15,770 bases of DNA from Onstottus_B sp035558335 (GCA_035558335.1 DATMCM010000100.1:1-15770); one strand, 5' to 3'. Counted from the stretch's first letter, positions 1 to 7,105 are shown. Numbers and translations are program-made. Notes: generated by a model not told the origin, from the sequence alone.

Positions 1-113
1 CGAGTCGTCATTCCGGGCTGAACAATCTCTGAAAGCCGGTTCAGCACTTGAGCTACGATCAGCCCTGCCGCCCGCATCTTTTCGATCTCGGTTTTCGATT
101 TCCTGATAATCAT
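1..113 (-). CDS. map: Methionine aminopeptidase type I, N-terminal fragment (runs off the window)
   Basis: Only the first 37 codons are present; the gene continues past position 1. The peptide begins MIIRKSKTEIEKMRAAG and continues through a conserved segment ending in VQPGMTT, which matches the N-terminal helix and first loop of type I methionine aminopeptidases. These enzymes remove the initiator methionine from nascent proteins at the ribosome exit using a dinuclear metal centre; the metal ligands lie beyond the window and cannot be checked. The ATG is 28 nt downstream of the adk stop, with a GGAGG element about 14 nt upstream (128-132), rather far but the only candidate. The order secY-adk-map is the classic tail of the spc operon, and this supports the call. 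Confidence is high for family, none for completeness. Confidence 0.9.
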   Translation of the reverse strand, partial: MIIRKSKTEIEKMRAAGLIVAQVLNRLSEIVQPGMTT

Positions 114-141
114 GGTTTGCTGCCGAACCTCCGCCTCACCT

Positions 142-816
142 TCAATTGTCAGCCACGCTGGCCGATCCGCTCTCCTTCACGACCTGGGCAACGCGGCTTG
201 CAACCTCTTCGGGTGAGCCGGTTCCGTCGATCTTGTGAAACCGGCCGGTCTGGGCATAGTAATCAAGGAGCGGATGGGTCTTCTCGTCGTACAGCGCCAG
301 ACGCCGGGCTATCGATTCTTCGTGGTCGTCGGACCGCGTGAAAAGCGGCGCGCCATCCAGGTCGCACACGCCTTCCTTCTTGCTCGGCATGAAGTAAACA
401 TGATAAATCGAACCGCACGCGCTACATGTCCGACGACCCGACAGGCGTTTGTACAGAAGCTCGCGCGGCACGTCGATCTCGACCACGAGTATCCTGTGCC
501 CTTGCGACTCGGCGATCTTTTCAAGGAGCCGCGCCTGCGGAAGCGTCCGCGGAAAGCCATCGAGGATACACGCCTCGGCGCAATCGGGGCCGCTCAGGCG
601 CTCGCTGACGACTTCGGCAAGAATGTCATCAGAAACAAGCCGACCAGCAGCCTGAACCTCTCGCACTTGGCGGCCGAGCGGCGTTTCGGTCTGCGCGATT
701 TCGCGAAGCATGTCGCCAGTCGCCACGATTGGCAGCCCGAACCTCTCGGTCAACATGTGCGCTTGCGTGCCCTTGCCCGCGCCTTGCGGACCCATCAACA
801 CGATGATGCTTGCCAT
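142..816 (-). CDS. adk: Adenylate kinase, long form with zinc-type LID
   Basis: The 224-residue product interconverts ATP + AMP and 2 ADP in the cytoplasm. The P-loop GPQGAGKGT is at residues 9-17, the conserved DGFPR at 86-90, and a long LID domain at about 128-163. The LID carries C131 and C134 and later C151 and D154, the Cys-Cys-Cys-Asp zinc set known from Gram-positive and many other long-form enzymes. The start chosen is the ATG at 816, giving MASIIVLMG. A longer reading frame extends upstream into secY but encodes no adenylate kinase sequence there. A GGAGAA element lies at 830-835, inside the end of secY; the secY stop is only 5 nt away, so translation is probably coupled. Confidence 0.97.
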   Translation of the reverse strand: MASIIVLMGPQGAGKGTQAHMLTERFGLPIVATGDMLREIAQTETPLGRQVREVQAAGRLVSDDILAEVVSERLSGPDCAEACILDGFPRTLPQARLLEKIAESQGHRILVVEIDVPRELLYKRLSGRRTCSACGSIYHVYFMPSKKEGVCDLDGAPLFTRSDDHEESIARRLALYDEKTHPLLDYYAQTGRFHKIDGTGSPEEVASRVAQVVKESGSASVADN

Positions 817-821
817 AGGCT

Positions 822-2279
822 TTACATGGTTCTCCGGCCGCGGAGACGACGGCCTCGCGGGCCGAGAAAGCCATCGTAGTGACGCATGATCAACTGGGAC
901 TCGATTTGGTTCATCGTGTCCATCGCCACGCCTATCAAGATAAGCAAGCTGGTGCCACCAAAATAAAACTGCACACCGATTCCAGTAGTCAGCCACGAGG
1001 TCAGCGGGTTCGACCGAAGCACACTGTCAATCGACGCGCCGATCAATGGGATGTACTGGAACTGAAAGCCCTGAAGCAAGAACTGCGGCAGAAGCGCTAC
1101 AGCGGCAAGATAGATAGCGCCCACCGTGGTCAGTCGCGTCAGTATCTCATTAAGGTAGTCCGCTGTACGCTTGCCGGGACGAATGCCGGGGATAAAAGCC
1201 CCATTCTTCCGCAGGTTGTTGGCAACTTCATCTGTGTTGAAGATGATCGACACATAGAAAAACGTGAAGAATATGATCGCCGCAGAGTAAATCAAATAAT
1301 GCAGCGGATGGCCCTGGCCACCGATGTCGACGGCAAGCCGGGCCAGCCAGGCCTTGAAGGTCCCGGTCTCGTTCGGGTCCGACGCACCCAGGAAACCCAG
1401 TATCGTCTGAGGAAACGCCAGAATCGATGAAGCGAAGATCACCGGAATCACGCCGCCCATGTTGACCTTCAAAGGCATGTGGGTCTGCTGCTGTGGTATC
1501 GACTGTCTTCCGACCATTCGGCGCGCGTGGTTGATCGGTACTTTCCTGAAGCCGCGTTCGACAAATACAATCGCCGCAATAATCAGAATCATCGCGATCA
1601 GCAGCGCAATGACGCCCAAAGCCGTGCCCGTGCCGCCGCTGGTCAGCTTCTCGTACATCGTCTGCGCGCCGGATGGAATTCGCAGCACGATACCCGCAAA
1701 GATAATCAAGCTGATGCCGTTGCCGACTCCGCGCTCGGTTATCTGCTCGCCAAGCCACATGATGAACGTCGTGCCGGTCGCCAACGTCAACATCGTCATC
1801 GCGATGAAGCCGGGACCGGGGTTGGTAACAAGCGACCCGGTCGTCGTCTGTTGGTTCTGCAACCAATAGGCAATACCGAACGATTGCACCGAGCAAAGAA
1901 CCACCGTCAGGTAACGCGTGTACTGGGTGATCTTTCGTCGGCCCATCTCGCCTTCTTCTTGCAGCGCCTTCAGTCTCGGACTCACCACCGTCATCAATTG
2001 AAGGATGATCGAAGCAGTTATGTAGGGCGTGATGCCAAGCGCGAAGATCGACACAACCTTGAAGTTGCCGCCTGAAAACAAATCCATCACGCCGGCAAGG
2101 CTTCTATGCAAATCTCCTCTGTCCCACATCGCCTTAAGCGCTTCGGGGTCAATGCCCGGAGTACGGACGTGCGAGCCGATTCGATACACCGCAAGCATTG
2201 CGAGCGTGAACAGCACGCGTCTGCGCAGCTCGGGTACGGCGAAAATATTTCGGATGCTGTTTAGGAAATTCTCAATCAT
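822..2279 (-). CDS. secY: Protein translocase subunit SecY
   Basis: This 485-residue membrane protein forms the channel of the SecYEG translocon, through which presecretory and membrane proteins pass in the inner membrane. Many hydrophobic segments are present, consistent with the ten helices of the family. Recognisable blocks are GITPYITASIILQLM near residue 85, the cytoplasmic loop ERGFRKVPINHARR, the segment GIRPGKRTADYL, and the C-terminal tail ending MRHYDGFLGPRGRR. It is somewhat longer than the E. coli protein (443 residues), mainly in periplasmic loops. No convincing Shine-Dalgarno precedes the ATG at 2279. It is the penultimate position of the spc operon, after rplO, as in most bacteria. 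SecE and SecG are not in this window. Confidence 0.98.
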   Translation of the reverse strand: MIENFLNSIRNIFAVPELRRRVLFTLAMLAVYRIGSHVRTPGIDPEALKAMWDRGDLHRSLAGVMDLFSGGNFKVVSIFALGITPYITASIILQLMTVVSPRLKALQEEGEMGRRKITQYTRYLTVVLCSVQSFGIAYWLQNQQTTTGSLVTNPGPGFIAMTMLTLATGTTFIMWLGEQITERGVGNGISLIIFAGIVLRIPSGAQTMYEKLTSGGTGTALGVIALLIAMILIIAAIVFVERGFRKVPINHARRMVGRQSIPQQQTHMPLKVNMGGVIPVIFASSILAFPQTILGFLGASDPNETGTFKAWLARLAVDIGGQGHPLHYLIYSAAIIFFTFFYVSIIFNTDEVANNLRKNGAFIPGIRPGKRTADYLNEILTRLTTVGAIYLAAVALLPQFLLQGFQFQYIPLIGASIDSVLRSNPLTSWLTTGIGVQFYFGGTSLLILIGVAMDTMNQIESQLIMRHYDGFLGPRGRRLRGRRTM

Positions 2280-2319
2280 TGGCTTTGGCCCCGCGTTGAT
2301 GGAAAAACTTCAACGACAA

Positions 2320-2339
2320 CTCGCGATCGCTGACGCGAG
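2320..2339 (-). other. Small hairpin between rplO and secY
   Basis: A perfect 6-bp inverted repeat, CTCGCG (2320-2325) and CGCGAG (2334-2339), with an 8-nt loop sits in the 72-nt rplO-secY spacer. No U-run follows on either strand, so it is not a classical terminator. It could be a processing or attenuation point that separates secY translation from the ribosomal genes, but this is inference from position only. The spacer does not show the 7-nt periodicity of the upstream gaps. Confidence 0.35.
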
Positions 2340-2351
2340 ATTAGCCGGTAA

Positions 2352-2834
2352 TCAGTCGGCGCTGGGTGGGTCGGGCACCGGCGTCGCTTTTCCGCCCGCC
2401 GCTTCGATCTTCTCCCGCGCGCCTTTCGTGAAGCGATGCGCGGTTATGTCGAGCGCCTTGGTCAATTCGCCTCCGCCCAGAACGACCACGCCTTCGAATC
2501 GCCCAAGCTGCCCCTTCTTGATTATACCGCGCTCGACCATTAGCTCCGGGGTGATCGCTTCGTGGGCTTCGAACCTCTTGTCAAGTTCCGAGACCTTCAC
2601 TTCGATCCATTCTTTCTTGAAGACATTGGTGAAGCCGCGTTTGGGCAGTCTGCGTTGGAGCGGCATCTGGCCGCCCTCGAAACCAGGACGTCCCGAGTAG
2701 CCCGAGCGCGACTTCTGCCCCTTGTGGCCACGCGTCGAAGTCTTACCGTGTCCCGACCCGGGACCCCGCCCGACTCGCTTCTTGTTCCTGTTTGCGCCCT
2801 TGGGAGCTCCGATGTTGTGTATACCTAGTGCCAT
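2352..2834 (-). CDS. rplO: 50S ribosomal protein L15
   Basis: The product is 160 residues. L15 is a late-assembling 50S protein whose basic N-terminal extension threads into 23S rRNA. The N-terminus shows the family block GRGPGSGHGKTSTRGHKGQ at about residues 22-40, followed by the basic, Gly-rich RRLPKRGF at 61-68. I chose the ATG at 2834, giving MALGIHNIGA, because GGAG lies 5 nt upstream; an in-frame upstream extension to 2912 has no L15 similarity. It lies between rpmD and secY, its usual place. The C-terminal half is ordinary for the family, ending in a short Pro-rich tail. Confidence 0.97.
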   Translation of the reverse strand: MALGIHNIGAPKGANRNKKRVGRGPGSGHGKTSTRGHKGQKSRSGYSGRPGFEGGQMPLQRRLPKRGFTNVFKKEWIEVKVSELDKRFEAHEAITPELMVERGIIKKGQLGRFEGVVVLGGGELTKALDITAHRFTKGAREKIEAAGGKATPVPDPPSAD

Positions 2835-2872
2835 GATGACTCCGATGATCCGTACTCGCAAATGCGTAGATA

Positions 2873-2900
2873 AATATAGACCCGCGCCATTCGGCCGCAA
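2873..2900 (-). promoter_or_regulatory. Possible internal promoter ahead of rplO-secY
   Basis: On the minus strand the 86-nt rpmD-rplO spacer contains TTGCGG (2895-2900) and, 16 nt on, TATATT (2873-2878). The -10 matches 5 of 6 consensus bases but the -35 only about 3. The patch is conspicuously AT-rich for the surroundings. If real, it would give rplO, secY, adk and map a supply independent of the main promoter. This is a motif match only. Confidence 0.22.
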
Positions 2901-2920
2901 GCCTTCAATCACGCTTCTCG

Positions 2921-3133
2921 TTACTCGACGATTCGCAGCAGGTGCGGAACCTTTTTGACCATCCCGCGAGTCGAGGCAGAATCGGGGCGTTCCACGATCT
3001 GATTGAGCTTGGTTAACCCCAGGCTGCGTACCAGTTCCTTATGGCTCTTTGGCGTGGCGATCGTCGAGCGATACCATTGAATCCGAATCTTCGCGGCGCC
3101 CTTGTTCACTTCTTCCTTCTTTGACTTCGCCAT
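2921..3133 (-). CDS. rpmD: 50S ribosomal protein L30
   Basis: L30 is a small 50S protein found in only part of the bacteria. The 70-residue product has the core IRIQWYRSTIATPKSHKELV, then LGLTKLNQIVERPD and a C-terminal GMVKKVPHLLRIVE, as expected for the family. It is about ten residues longer than typical (about 60) because of a Lys/Glu-rich N-terminal extension, MAKSKKEEVNKGAAK. The ATG at 3133 has AGGAG 5 nt upstream, which supports keeping the extension. It sits between rpsE and rplO, as usual. Confidence 0.96.
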   Translation of the reverse strand: MAKSKKEEVNKGAAKIRIQWYRSTIATPKSHKELVRSLGLTKLNQIVERPDSASTRGMVKKVPHLLRIVE

Positions 3134-3216
3134 GCTAACTCCTCTTATCTCGCGGCCAATGCCATCGAAGCTCCCAATCGGGTTCGCAACTCAGCAGTCC
3201 GACACCTCGTCGCCTT

Positions 3217-3720
3217 CTACGCGTTCTGAGCTTCTTCAGCAGCCTGTCTTCGCAATCTTGCGACAGCAATCGGATCCTTCAGCGCCCGCAAGCCTTCAAA
3301 AGTCGCCCTAACGACGTTGTGCGGGTTAGACGACCCTATTGATTTTGTCACCACGTCGCGCACACCAACCAGTTGCATGATGGCTCGCACAGGGCCGCCG
3401 GCGATCACACCCTTGCCTTCGGGGGCGGGCTTGAGCAGGACGCGGCCTGCGCCGTACACGCCGGTCGTCTGGTGCGGCACGGTCGATCCGGACAGAGGCA
3501 CGCGGATCAGATTCTTCTTGGCGGCCTCGATTCCCTTCTTGATCGCAAGCGGGACTTCACGCGCCTTGCCGGAACCAAAGCCCACCACACCGTTCTCGTT
3601 GCCGACCACTACAAGCGCCGCGAACGACAGGTTCTTACCGCCCTTCACAACTTTGGTCACGCGGTTGATCGAAATGACTTGATCCTTAAGATCGAGACCT
3701 GATGATTCAATTCGTTCCAT
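3217..3720 (-). CDS. rpsE: 30S ribosomal protein S5
   Basis: S5 lies at the 30S mRNA entry region and contributes to decoding accuracy. The product is 167 residues, normal length. The N-terminal double-stranded-RNA-binding-like domain shows QVISINRVTKVVKGGKNLSF and GFGSGKAREVPLAIKKG, while the C-terminal domain shows VYGAGRVLLKPAPEGKGVIAGG recast in two blocks and ends in IGSSNPHNVVRAT. The start at 3720 is preceded by a GGGGA element 3-4 nt upstream, which leaves little alternative. A hairpin-forming heptad repeat fills the spacer upstream, between rplR and this gene. Confidence 0.97.
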   Translation of the reverse strand: MERIESSGLDLKDQVISINRVTKVVKGGKNLSFAALVVVGNENGVVGFGSGKAREVPLAIKKGIEAAKKNLIRVPLSGSTVPHQTTGVYGAGRVLLKPAPEGKGVIAGGPVRAIMQLVGVRDVVTKSIGSSNPHNVVRATFEGLRALKDPIAVARLRRQAAEEAQNA

Positions 3721-3732
3721 GTTTCCCCATCC

Positions 3733-3801
3733 GGTTGCGAATTTCGGATTGCGGATTCGTTGTTGTTTCGATCCGTAATCCGATATCTGTAACGCGCAAC
3801 C
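3733..3801. repeat. Heptad inverted-repeat spacer, rplR/rpsE (GGATTGC type)
   Basis: The spacer reads as consecutive 7-nt units, e.g. TTTCGGA (3742-3748), TTGCGGA (3749-3755), then in the opposite sense GATCCGT (3770-3776) and AATCCGA (3777-3783). The outer ends are a perfect inverted pair, GGTTGCG (3733-3739) and CGCAACC (3795-3801), so the whole element can fold as one imperfect hairpin. The last base is the end of the rplR stop codon. It is one of eleven such spacers in the window. Confidence 0.75.
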
Positions 3802-4160
3802 TAAAACTCCAGTCCCGCTTCTCGCGCCGCCTCTGCAAGGCTCTTAACGCGACCGTGATAGATGTAGCCACCGCGATCGAACACCACGCGGTTGATTCCC
3901 TTCTCTTTGGCGCGTTCGGCAATCAGCTTGCCGATCTCTTTCGCGCCTGCGACGTTTCCACCGGGTTTCGAGCGCGCCGCCGGCTCGGTGCTTGAAGCCG
4001 ATGCCAACGTCACGCCCTTCACGTCGTCGATCAGCTGCGCATAGATATGGTTGACGCTCCGGAAGACCGCCAGGCGCGGCCGCTCTGCGGTGCCCGACAC
4101 CTTTCTGCGAATCCTCTTGTGTACTGCCCGCCGAATTTCGTGCGATTTCTTCTGTGCCAT
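3801..4160 (-). CDS. rplR: 50S ribosomal protein L18
   Basis: L18 binds 5S rRNA and helps dock it into the 50S central protuberance. The 119-residue product has the basic N-terminal tail, then ERPRLAVFRSVNHIYAQLIDD, an Ala/Ser-rich stretch, and the C-terminal FDRGGYIYHGRVKSLAEAAREAGL typical of the family, here quoted in overlapping pieces. Two ATGs lie six bases apart, at 4166 and 4160. A GAGGTG element ends 1 nt before the first but 7 nt before the second, so I chose 4160 (MAQKKSHE). Length and position between rplF and rpsE are normal. Confidence 0.96.
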   Translation of the reverse strand: MAQKKSHEIRRAVHKRIRRKVSGTAERPRLAVFRSVNHIYAQLIDDVKGVTLASASSTEPAARSKPGGNVAGAKEIGKLIAERAKEKGINRVVFDRGGYIYHGRVKSLAEAAREAGLEF

Positions 4161-4224
4161 TCTCATTCACCTCGGTCGCTGATTGGGCGCGATGCCTCAC
4201 TTCAGCAACCCCGACTTAGTACTC

Positions 4225-4779
4225 TTACTTCCCAGTCTTGCCCGGCTTGAGTTTCAACTTCTCGTCTGCATAACGAACGCCCTTGCCTTTGTACGGATCG
4301 GGCCGGCGAAGACCACGCATGTGTGCCGCTACCTGGCCAACCTGCTGCCGGTCGATCCCCGTGATGGTCAGGGTAGTTTGATACTGTTGGATCGGTTTGT
4401 TGACGCGCTCGATCTTCACATCTATCCCGTTCGGAATCGGGAACTCGATCTGGTGCGAGTATCCGAGGTTGAACATCACACGCGCCTTCTGAACTTCAGC
4501 CTTGTAGCCAACGCCGACTATATCCAGTTGGCGCTTGAACCCGTCGGTCACGCCGGTCACCGCGTTCTGAAGCAGTGCCCGAGCGAGCCCGTGCACGGCT
4601 TTATATTGATCGGACTCGCGGTCGGCAAAAAGCTGTCCGCCTTCTTCCCGAAAGCGGATGCCCGCCGGCAGACGGGTCGAAAGCGTCCCCTTCGGGCCGC
4701 TCACTTCGACCGTGCCGTCCTCGATCTTGACCTTCACGCCCTTTGGTATCGCGATGGGCTTCCTACCTATTCTCGACAT
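4225..4779 (-). CDS. rplF: 50S ribosomal protein L6
   Basis: L6 is a two-domain protein near the 50S factor-binding site, in contact with the sarcin-ricin loop. The 184-residue product starts MSRIGRKPIAIPKGV, and its mid-section carries DIVGVGYKAEV. The second domain ends in RRPDPYKGKGVRYADE, the best-conserved signature of the family. A GGAG element lies 8 nt before the ATG at 4779. The 102-nt spacer to rpsH contains no 7-nt periodicity that I can see. Confidence 0.97.
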   Translation of the reverse strand: MSRIGRKPIAIPKGVKVKIEDGTVEVSGPKGTLSTRLPAGIRFREEGGQLFADRESDQYKAVHGLARALLQNAVTGVTDGFKRQLDIVGVGYKAEVQKARVMFNLGYSHQIEFPIPNGIDVKIERVNKPIQQYQTTLTITGIDRQQVGQVAAHMRGLRRPDPYKGKGVRYADEKLKLKPGKTGK

Positions 4780-4881
4780 TGAACCAACTCCGATGGCCCT
4801 GTGCGGCCGTCCGTGGGCGCCCCTCTTCGCGGCGCTGAGAAGTCACAACCAACCCCACGGAGAGCCCGTACAGGAAGTCTC

Positions 4882-5274
4882 TTAATAAACCCTGCAAAGC
4901 AGCTCGCCTCCGACTTTCTCGCGTCGCGCGCGACCGTCGCTCATCAGGCCGCGAGAAGTCGAGATAATGTTGATACCCATCCCCCCAAGCACCTTCGGTA
5001 TCGCCGAGCTTTTTACATAGACGCGGCATCCCGGCTTAGACACACGCTCCAACTTCGACATAACCTGCTCACCCTTCGGCCCATAGCGCAGATAGACGCG
5101 TATGTTGCGCCGGGCGCCTTCGCCGGTCACCTTGTAGGTATTGATGAATCCTTCTTCCTTGAGTATGCGTGCGATCTCGAGCTTGATGCCCGAGACCGGC
5201 ATGTCTACCTTCTGGTGTTTCGCCGCATACGCGTTCCGTATGCGTGTCAGCATATCAGCGATTGGATCTGTCAT
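4882..5274 (-). CDS. rpsH: 30S ribosomal protein S8
   Basis: S8 is a primary 16S rRNA-binding protein of the 30S body; in E. coli it also represses translation of the spc operon by binding mRNA near rplE. The 130-residue product begins MTDPIADMLTRIRNA and ends with STSRGLMSDGRARREKVGGE plus LLCRVY, both diagnostic. The start at 5274 has AGGAG 4-5 nt upstream. An in-frame extension to 5340 merely translates the hairpin repeat upstream and was not used. Whether S8 autoregulation operates here cannot be judged; I did not find an obvious mimic of its rRNA site. Confidence 0.97.
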   Translation of the reverse strand: MTDPIADMLTRIRNAYAAKHQKVDMPVSGIKLEIARILKEEGFINTYKVTGEGARRNIRVYLRYGPKGEQVMSKLERVSKPGCRVYVKSSAIPKVLGGMGINIISTSRGLMSDGRARREKVGGELLCRVY

Positions 5275-5286
5275 ACGTCTCCTGAA

Positions 5287-5355
5287 ACCGGTGGCCGGTC
5301 GTCGATGGTCGGTCGGATATTCCTTCCGACAACCGGTCACCGGCCGCCGACAACC
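5287..5355. repeat. Heptad inverted-repeat spacer, rpsN/rpsH (CCGGTCG type)
   Basis: Units in one register include CCGGTGG (5288-5294), CCGGTCG (5295-5301) and TCGGTCG (5309-5315), followed after a short loop by the opposite sense: CAACCGG (5330-5336), TCACCGG (5337-5343), CCGCCGA (5344-5350). The halves are approximately reverse-complementary and give a GC-rich imperfect hairpin. The rpsH Shine-Dalgarno is directly next to it. Confidence 0.75.
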
Positions 5356-5362
5356 TCCACTT

Positions 5363-5647
5363 TTACCAGCTCGATTTCGTAACGCCGGGGATATGCCCCT
5401 CCAGCGCTAGGCCGCGAAAACATATACGGCAAAGCGCAAACTTGCGCAGGTAGCCCCGTCCACGACCGCATCGCTTGCATCGATTGTGGACTCGCGACGT
5501 GAAAACGTTCAGGTTCAACCCGTCCGCCTTCGCACGCTTGACCGCCTTCTTGTTATCCGCGCCCAGTTTATCTTTTACGCGCCGTTTCGCGTTCGTGAGC
5601 GCCCGTTTCAGCTCGTTCGCCTTATACACCGAAGATGTTCTTGCCAT
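5363..5647 (-). CDS. rpsN: 30S ribosomal protein S14, zinc-ribbon type with long N-terminus
   Basis: S14 is a 30S head protein. The C-terminus has the zinc ribbon C57-x2-C60 and C73-x2-C76 and ends HIPGVTKSSW, so this is the cysteine-containing (C+) form. C+ proteins are usually about 61 residues; this one is 94. About 33 extra residues, rich in Lys, Arg and Ala, precede the ribbon, a length more like the cysteine-free form (89-101 residues). No other Met occurs in the frame, and the extension shows normal coding bias, so the ATG at 5647 is the likely start. It has no recognisable Shine-Dalgarno; a GTCCGTA repeat array begins 6 nt upstream. Confidence 0.93.
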   Translation of the reverse strand: MARTSSVYKANELKRALTNAKRRVKDKLGADNKKAVKRAKADGLNLNVFTSRVHNRCKRCGRGRGYLRKFALCRICFRGLALEGHIPGVTKSSW

Positions 5648-5653
5648 AGTTTA

Positions 5654-5753
5654 GTCCGTCGTCCGTAGTCCGTAGTCCGTAGTCCGTAGTCCGTAGTCTG
5701 CGCTCCTGATAACTTCGATTTGGAGCTCAGGACTACGCACTACGAGCTACTCG
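5654..5753. repeat. Heptad inverted-repeat spacer, rplE/rpsN (GTCCGTA array)
   Basis: This is the purest array in the window. GTCCGTC (5654-5660) is followed by five exact copies of GTCCGTA (5661-5695) and a decayed unit GTCTGCG (5696-5702). After a loop of about 30 nt comes the opposite arm: ACTACGC (5732-5738), ACTACGA (5739-5745), GCTACTC (5746-5752). In the mRNA the arms pair imperfectly. Because five copies are identical, unit number may vary between strains by slippage. Confidence 0.85.
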
Positions 5754-6299
5754 CTATTTCATAAACGGCATTCCGAACTGGCGAAGCAAGGCGCGTCCCT
5801 CCTCGTCAGTGCGAGCCGTGGTGACAATACAAATATTCATGCCCCGCGTTCGATCGACTTTGTTGAAGTCGATCTCCGGAAAAATCAACTGATCCTTCAC
5901 CCCGATCGTGTAGTTCCCGCGTCCGTCAAACGCCCGCGGACTAACTCCTCGAAAGTCGCGCACTCGGGGGAGCACCGCGTTGATGAACCGATCGAGGAAT
6001 TCGTACATGCGTTCGCCGCGCAACGTGACCGCAACGCCAACCGGCATTCCGGTACGCAGCTTGAAGGCAGCGATCGACTTCTTAGCCTTAGTCACAATGG
6101 GCTTCTGGCCGGTGACCGTCGAAAGCTCCATTGCCGCCTGATCGAAGACCTTCGGGTTCGCTTGCGCCTCCCGGCCGACGCCCATGTTGAGAATGATTTT
6201 TTCGAGCTTGGGCGCGGCCATCGGGCTCGTGTAGCTGAATTCCTTTATCAGCGCCGGCAGTATTTCGCTCTGGTATCGTTCTTTCAGTCTCGGTGCCAT
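5754..6299 (-). CDS. rplE: 50S ribosomal protein L5
   Basis: L5 binds 5S rRNA in the central protuberance and contacts the P-site tRNA. The 181-residue product is of standard length. Recognisable blocks are KLEKIILNMGVG near residues 31-42, the central GQKPIVTKAKKSIAAFKLR, MPVGVAVTLRG, and the C-terminal RGMNICIVTTARTDEEGRALL followed by FGMPF, quoted in pieces. The ATG at 6299 is 15 nt after the rplX stop. A GAGG element overlaps the end of rplX, about 10 nt upstream, so the two genes are probably translated in series by coupled ribosomes. Confidence 0.97.
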   Translation of the reverse strand: MAPRLKERYQSEILPALIKEFSYTSPMAAPKLEKIILNMGVGREAQANPKVFDQAAMELSTVTGQKPIVTKAKKSIAAFKLRTGMPVGVAVTLRGERMYEFLDRFINAVLPRVRDFRGVSPRAFDGRGNYTIGVKDQLIFPEIDFNKVDRTRGMNICIVTTARTDEEGRALLRQFGMPFMK

Positions 6300-6314
6300 A
6301 CTCTCTGATCCTCG

Positions 6315-6647
6315 CTACTGTTTCTCGATAGCCGCGCCGCACTTCTTGCACGCGCGGTGGCGCATTCCGTCCTCGAGAACCTGATGCCCGACGCGCGTCG
6401 GGTCGCCGCAATGAGGACACAGCACCATCACATTCGAAACGTCAATCGCCGCCTCGCGCTCGAGGATTCCGCCTTGCACTCCGCGCCGGCTGTTAGCCTT
6501 GTTGTGACGCTTTATTACGTTCACTCCTTCGACAAGCAGCTTATGCTTGCGCGGCAAGACTTCGATAACCCGGCCGGTCTTGCCCCGGTCCTTCCCGGCG
6601 ATCACAACCACTCGGTCGTTCTTTCTAACGTTGATTTCCAGGTTCAT
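6315..6647 (-). CDS. rplX: 50S ribosomal protein L24 with zinc ribbon
   Basis: L24 is an early assembly initiator of the 50S subunit. The 110-residue product has the KOW region in about residues 8-40, with RKNDRVVVIAGKDRGKTGRV, and the basic VNVIKRHNKA. A C-terminal zinc-ribbon pattern, C77-x2-C80 and C100-x2-C103, is present; this is common in bacterial L24 outside the gamma-proteobacteria. The ATG at 6647 has GAGGG about 5 nt upstream. An upstream in-frame extension to 6710 only translates the hairpin repeat and was rejected. Confidence 0.97.
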   Translation of the reverse strand: MNLEINVRKNDRVVVIAGKDRGKTGRVIEVLPRKHKLLVEGVNVIKRHNKANSRRGVQGGILEREAAIDVSNVMVLCPHCGDPTRVGHQVLEDGMRHRACKKCGAAIEKQ

Positions 6648-6655
6648 AAATCCCT

Positions 6656-6726
6656 CGGTGTCCGGTGGTCGGTGATCGGTGGTCGGTAAGAGGCTCCCCT
6701 TACTGGTCACCGGACACCGGGCGCCG
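6656..6726. repeat. Heptad inverted-repeat spacer, rplN/rplX (GGTGGTC type)
   Basis: Units GGTGTCC (6657-6663), GGTGGTC (6664-6670), GGTGATC (6671-6677) and GGTGGTC (6678-6684) are followed by GTCACCG (6706-6712), GACACCG (6713-6719) and GGCGCCG (6720-6726). CGGTGTCCGGTG (6656-6667) and CACCGGACACCG (6708-6719) form a perfect 12-bp inverted repeat, the strongest stem of this group along with the rplB/rpsS one. Confidence 0.85.
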
Positions 6727-6736
6727 GCTGCTGTCC

Positions 6737-7105
6737 TTAAATCACTTCCGGCGCGAGGCTGACGATCTTCATAAATCGCTTGTCGCGAAGCTCGCGAGCT
6801 ATCGGCCCGAACACGCGAGTGCCGACCGGCTCGTTGTCGGGCTTGATGATCACCGCCGCGTTCTGATCGAACCGGATGTATGTCCCATCCTTACGGCGCG
6901 TTTCCTTGCGCGTGCGAACCACGACGGCCCGCACCACCTGCCCCTTCTTGACCGCGCCGTCCGGCGATGCTTCTTTGACCGACGCGGTGATGATGTCGCC
7001 GAGTCCCGCTCGCGACCCAGTGTGGCCCCCGACCGGCAAGATCATCGAGATGCGCTTGGCCCCGGAATTATCCGCGACCTCGAGGATTGATCTCATCTGA
7101 ACCAT
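6737..7105 (-). CDS. rplN: 50S ribosomal protein L14
   Basis: L14 lies at the 50S subunit interface and makes bridges to 16S rRNA. The 122-residue length is exactly that of the family. The N-terminus MVQMRSILEVADNSGAKR is a close variant of the usual MIQ-start. The rest includes GDIITASVKEA, VVVRTRKETRRKDGTYIRF (both conserved) and the ending VFGPIARELRDKRFMKIVSL. The ATG at 7105 has AGGAG 6 nt upstream. In E. coli this gene opens the spc operon; here nothing marks a new promoter upstream, only a heptad hairpin. Confidence 0.98.
   Translation of the reverse strand: MVQMRSILEVADNSGAKRISMILPVGGHTGSRAGLGDIITASVKEASPDGAVKKGQVVRAVVVRTRKETRRKDGTYIRFDQNAAVIIKPDNEPVGTRVFGPIARELRDKRFMKIVSLAPEVI

Noticed and set aside
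235..879. Long plus-strand frame opposite adk
   Set aside because: It is the antisense shadow of adk, with Arg/His-rich low-quality sequence and no family resemblance.
1479..2075. Long plus-strand frame opposite secY
   Set aside because: It is antisense to a clearly real gene; composition is dominated by Arg, His and Asp, typical of shadow frames.
5275..6710. N-terminal extensions of rpsH and rplX reading through the hairpin repeats
   Set aside because: The extra residues only translate the heptad arms, while good Shine-Dalgarno elements lie at the shorter starts that match the families.
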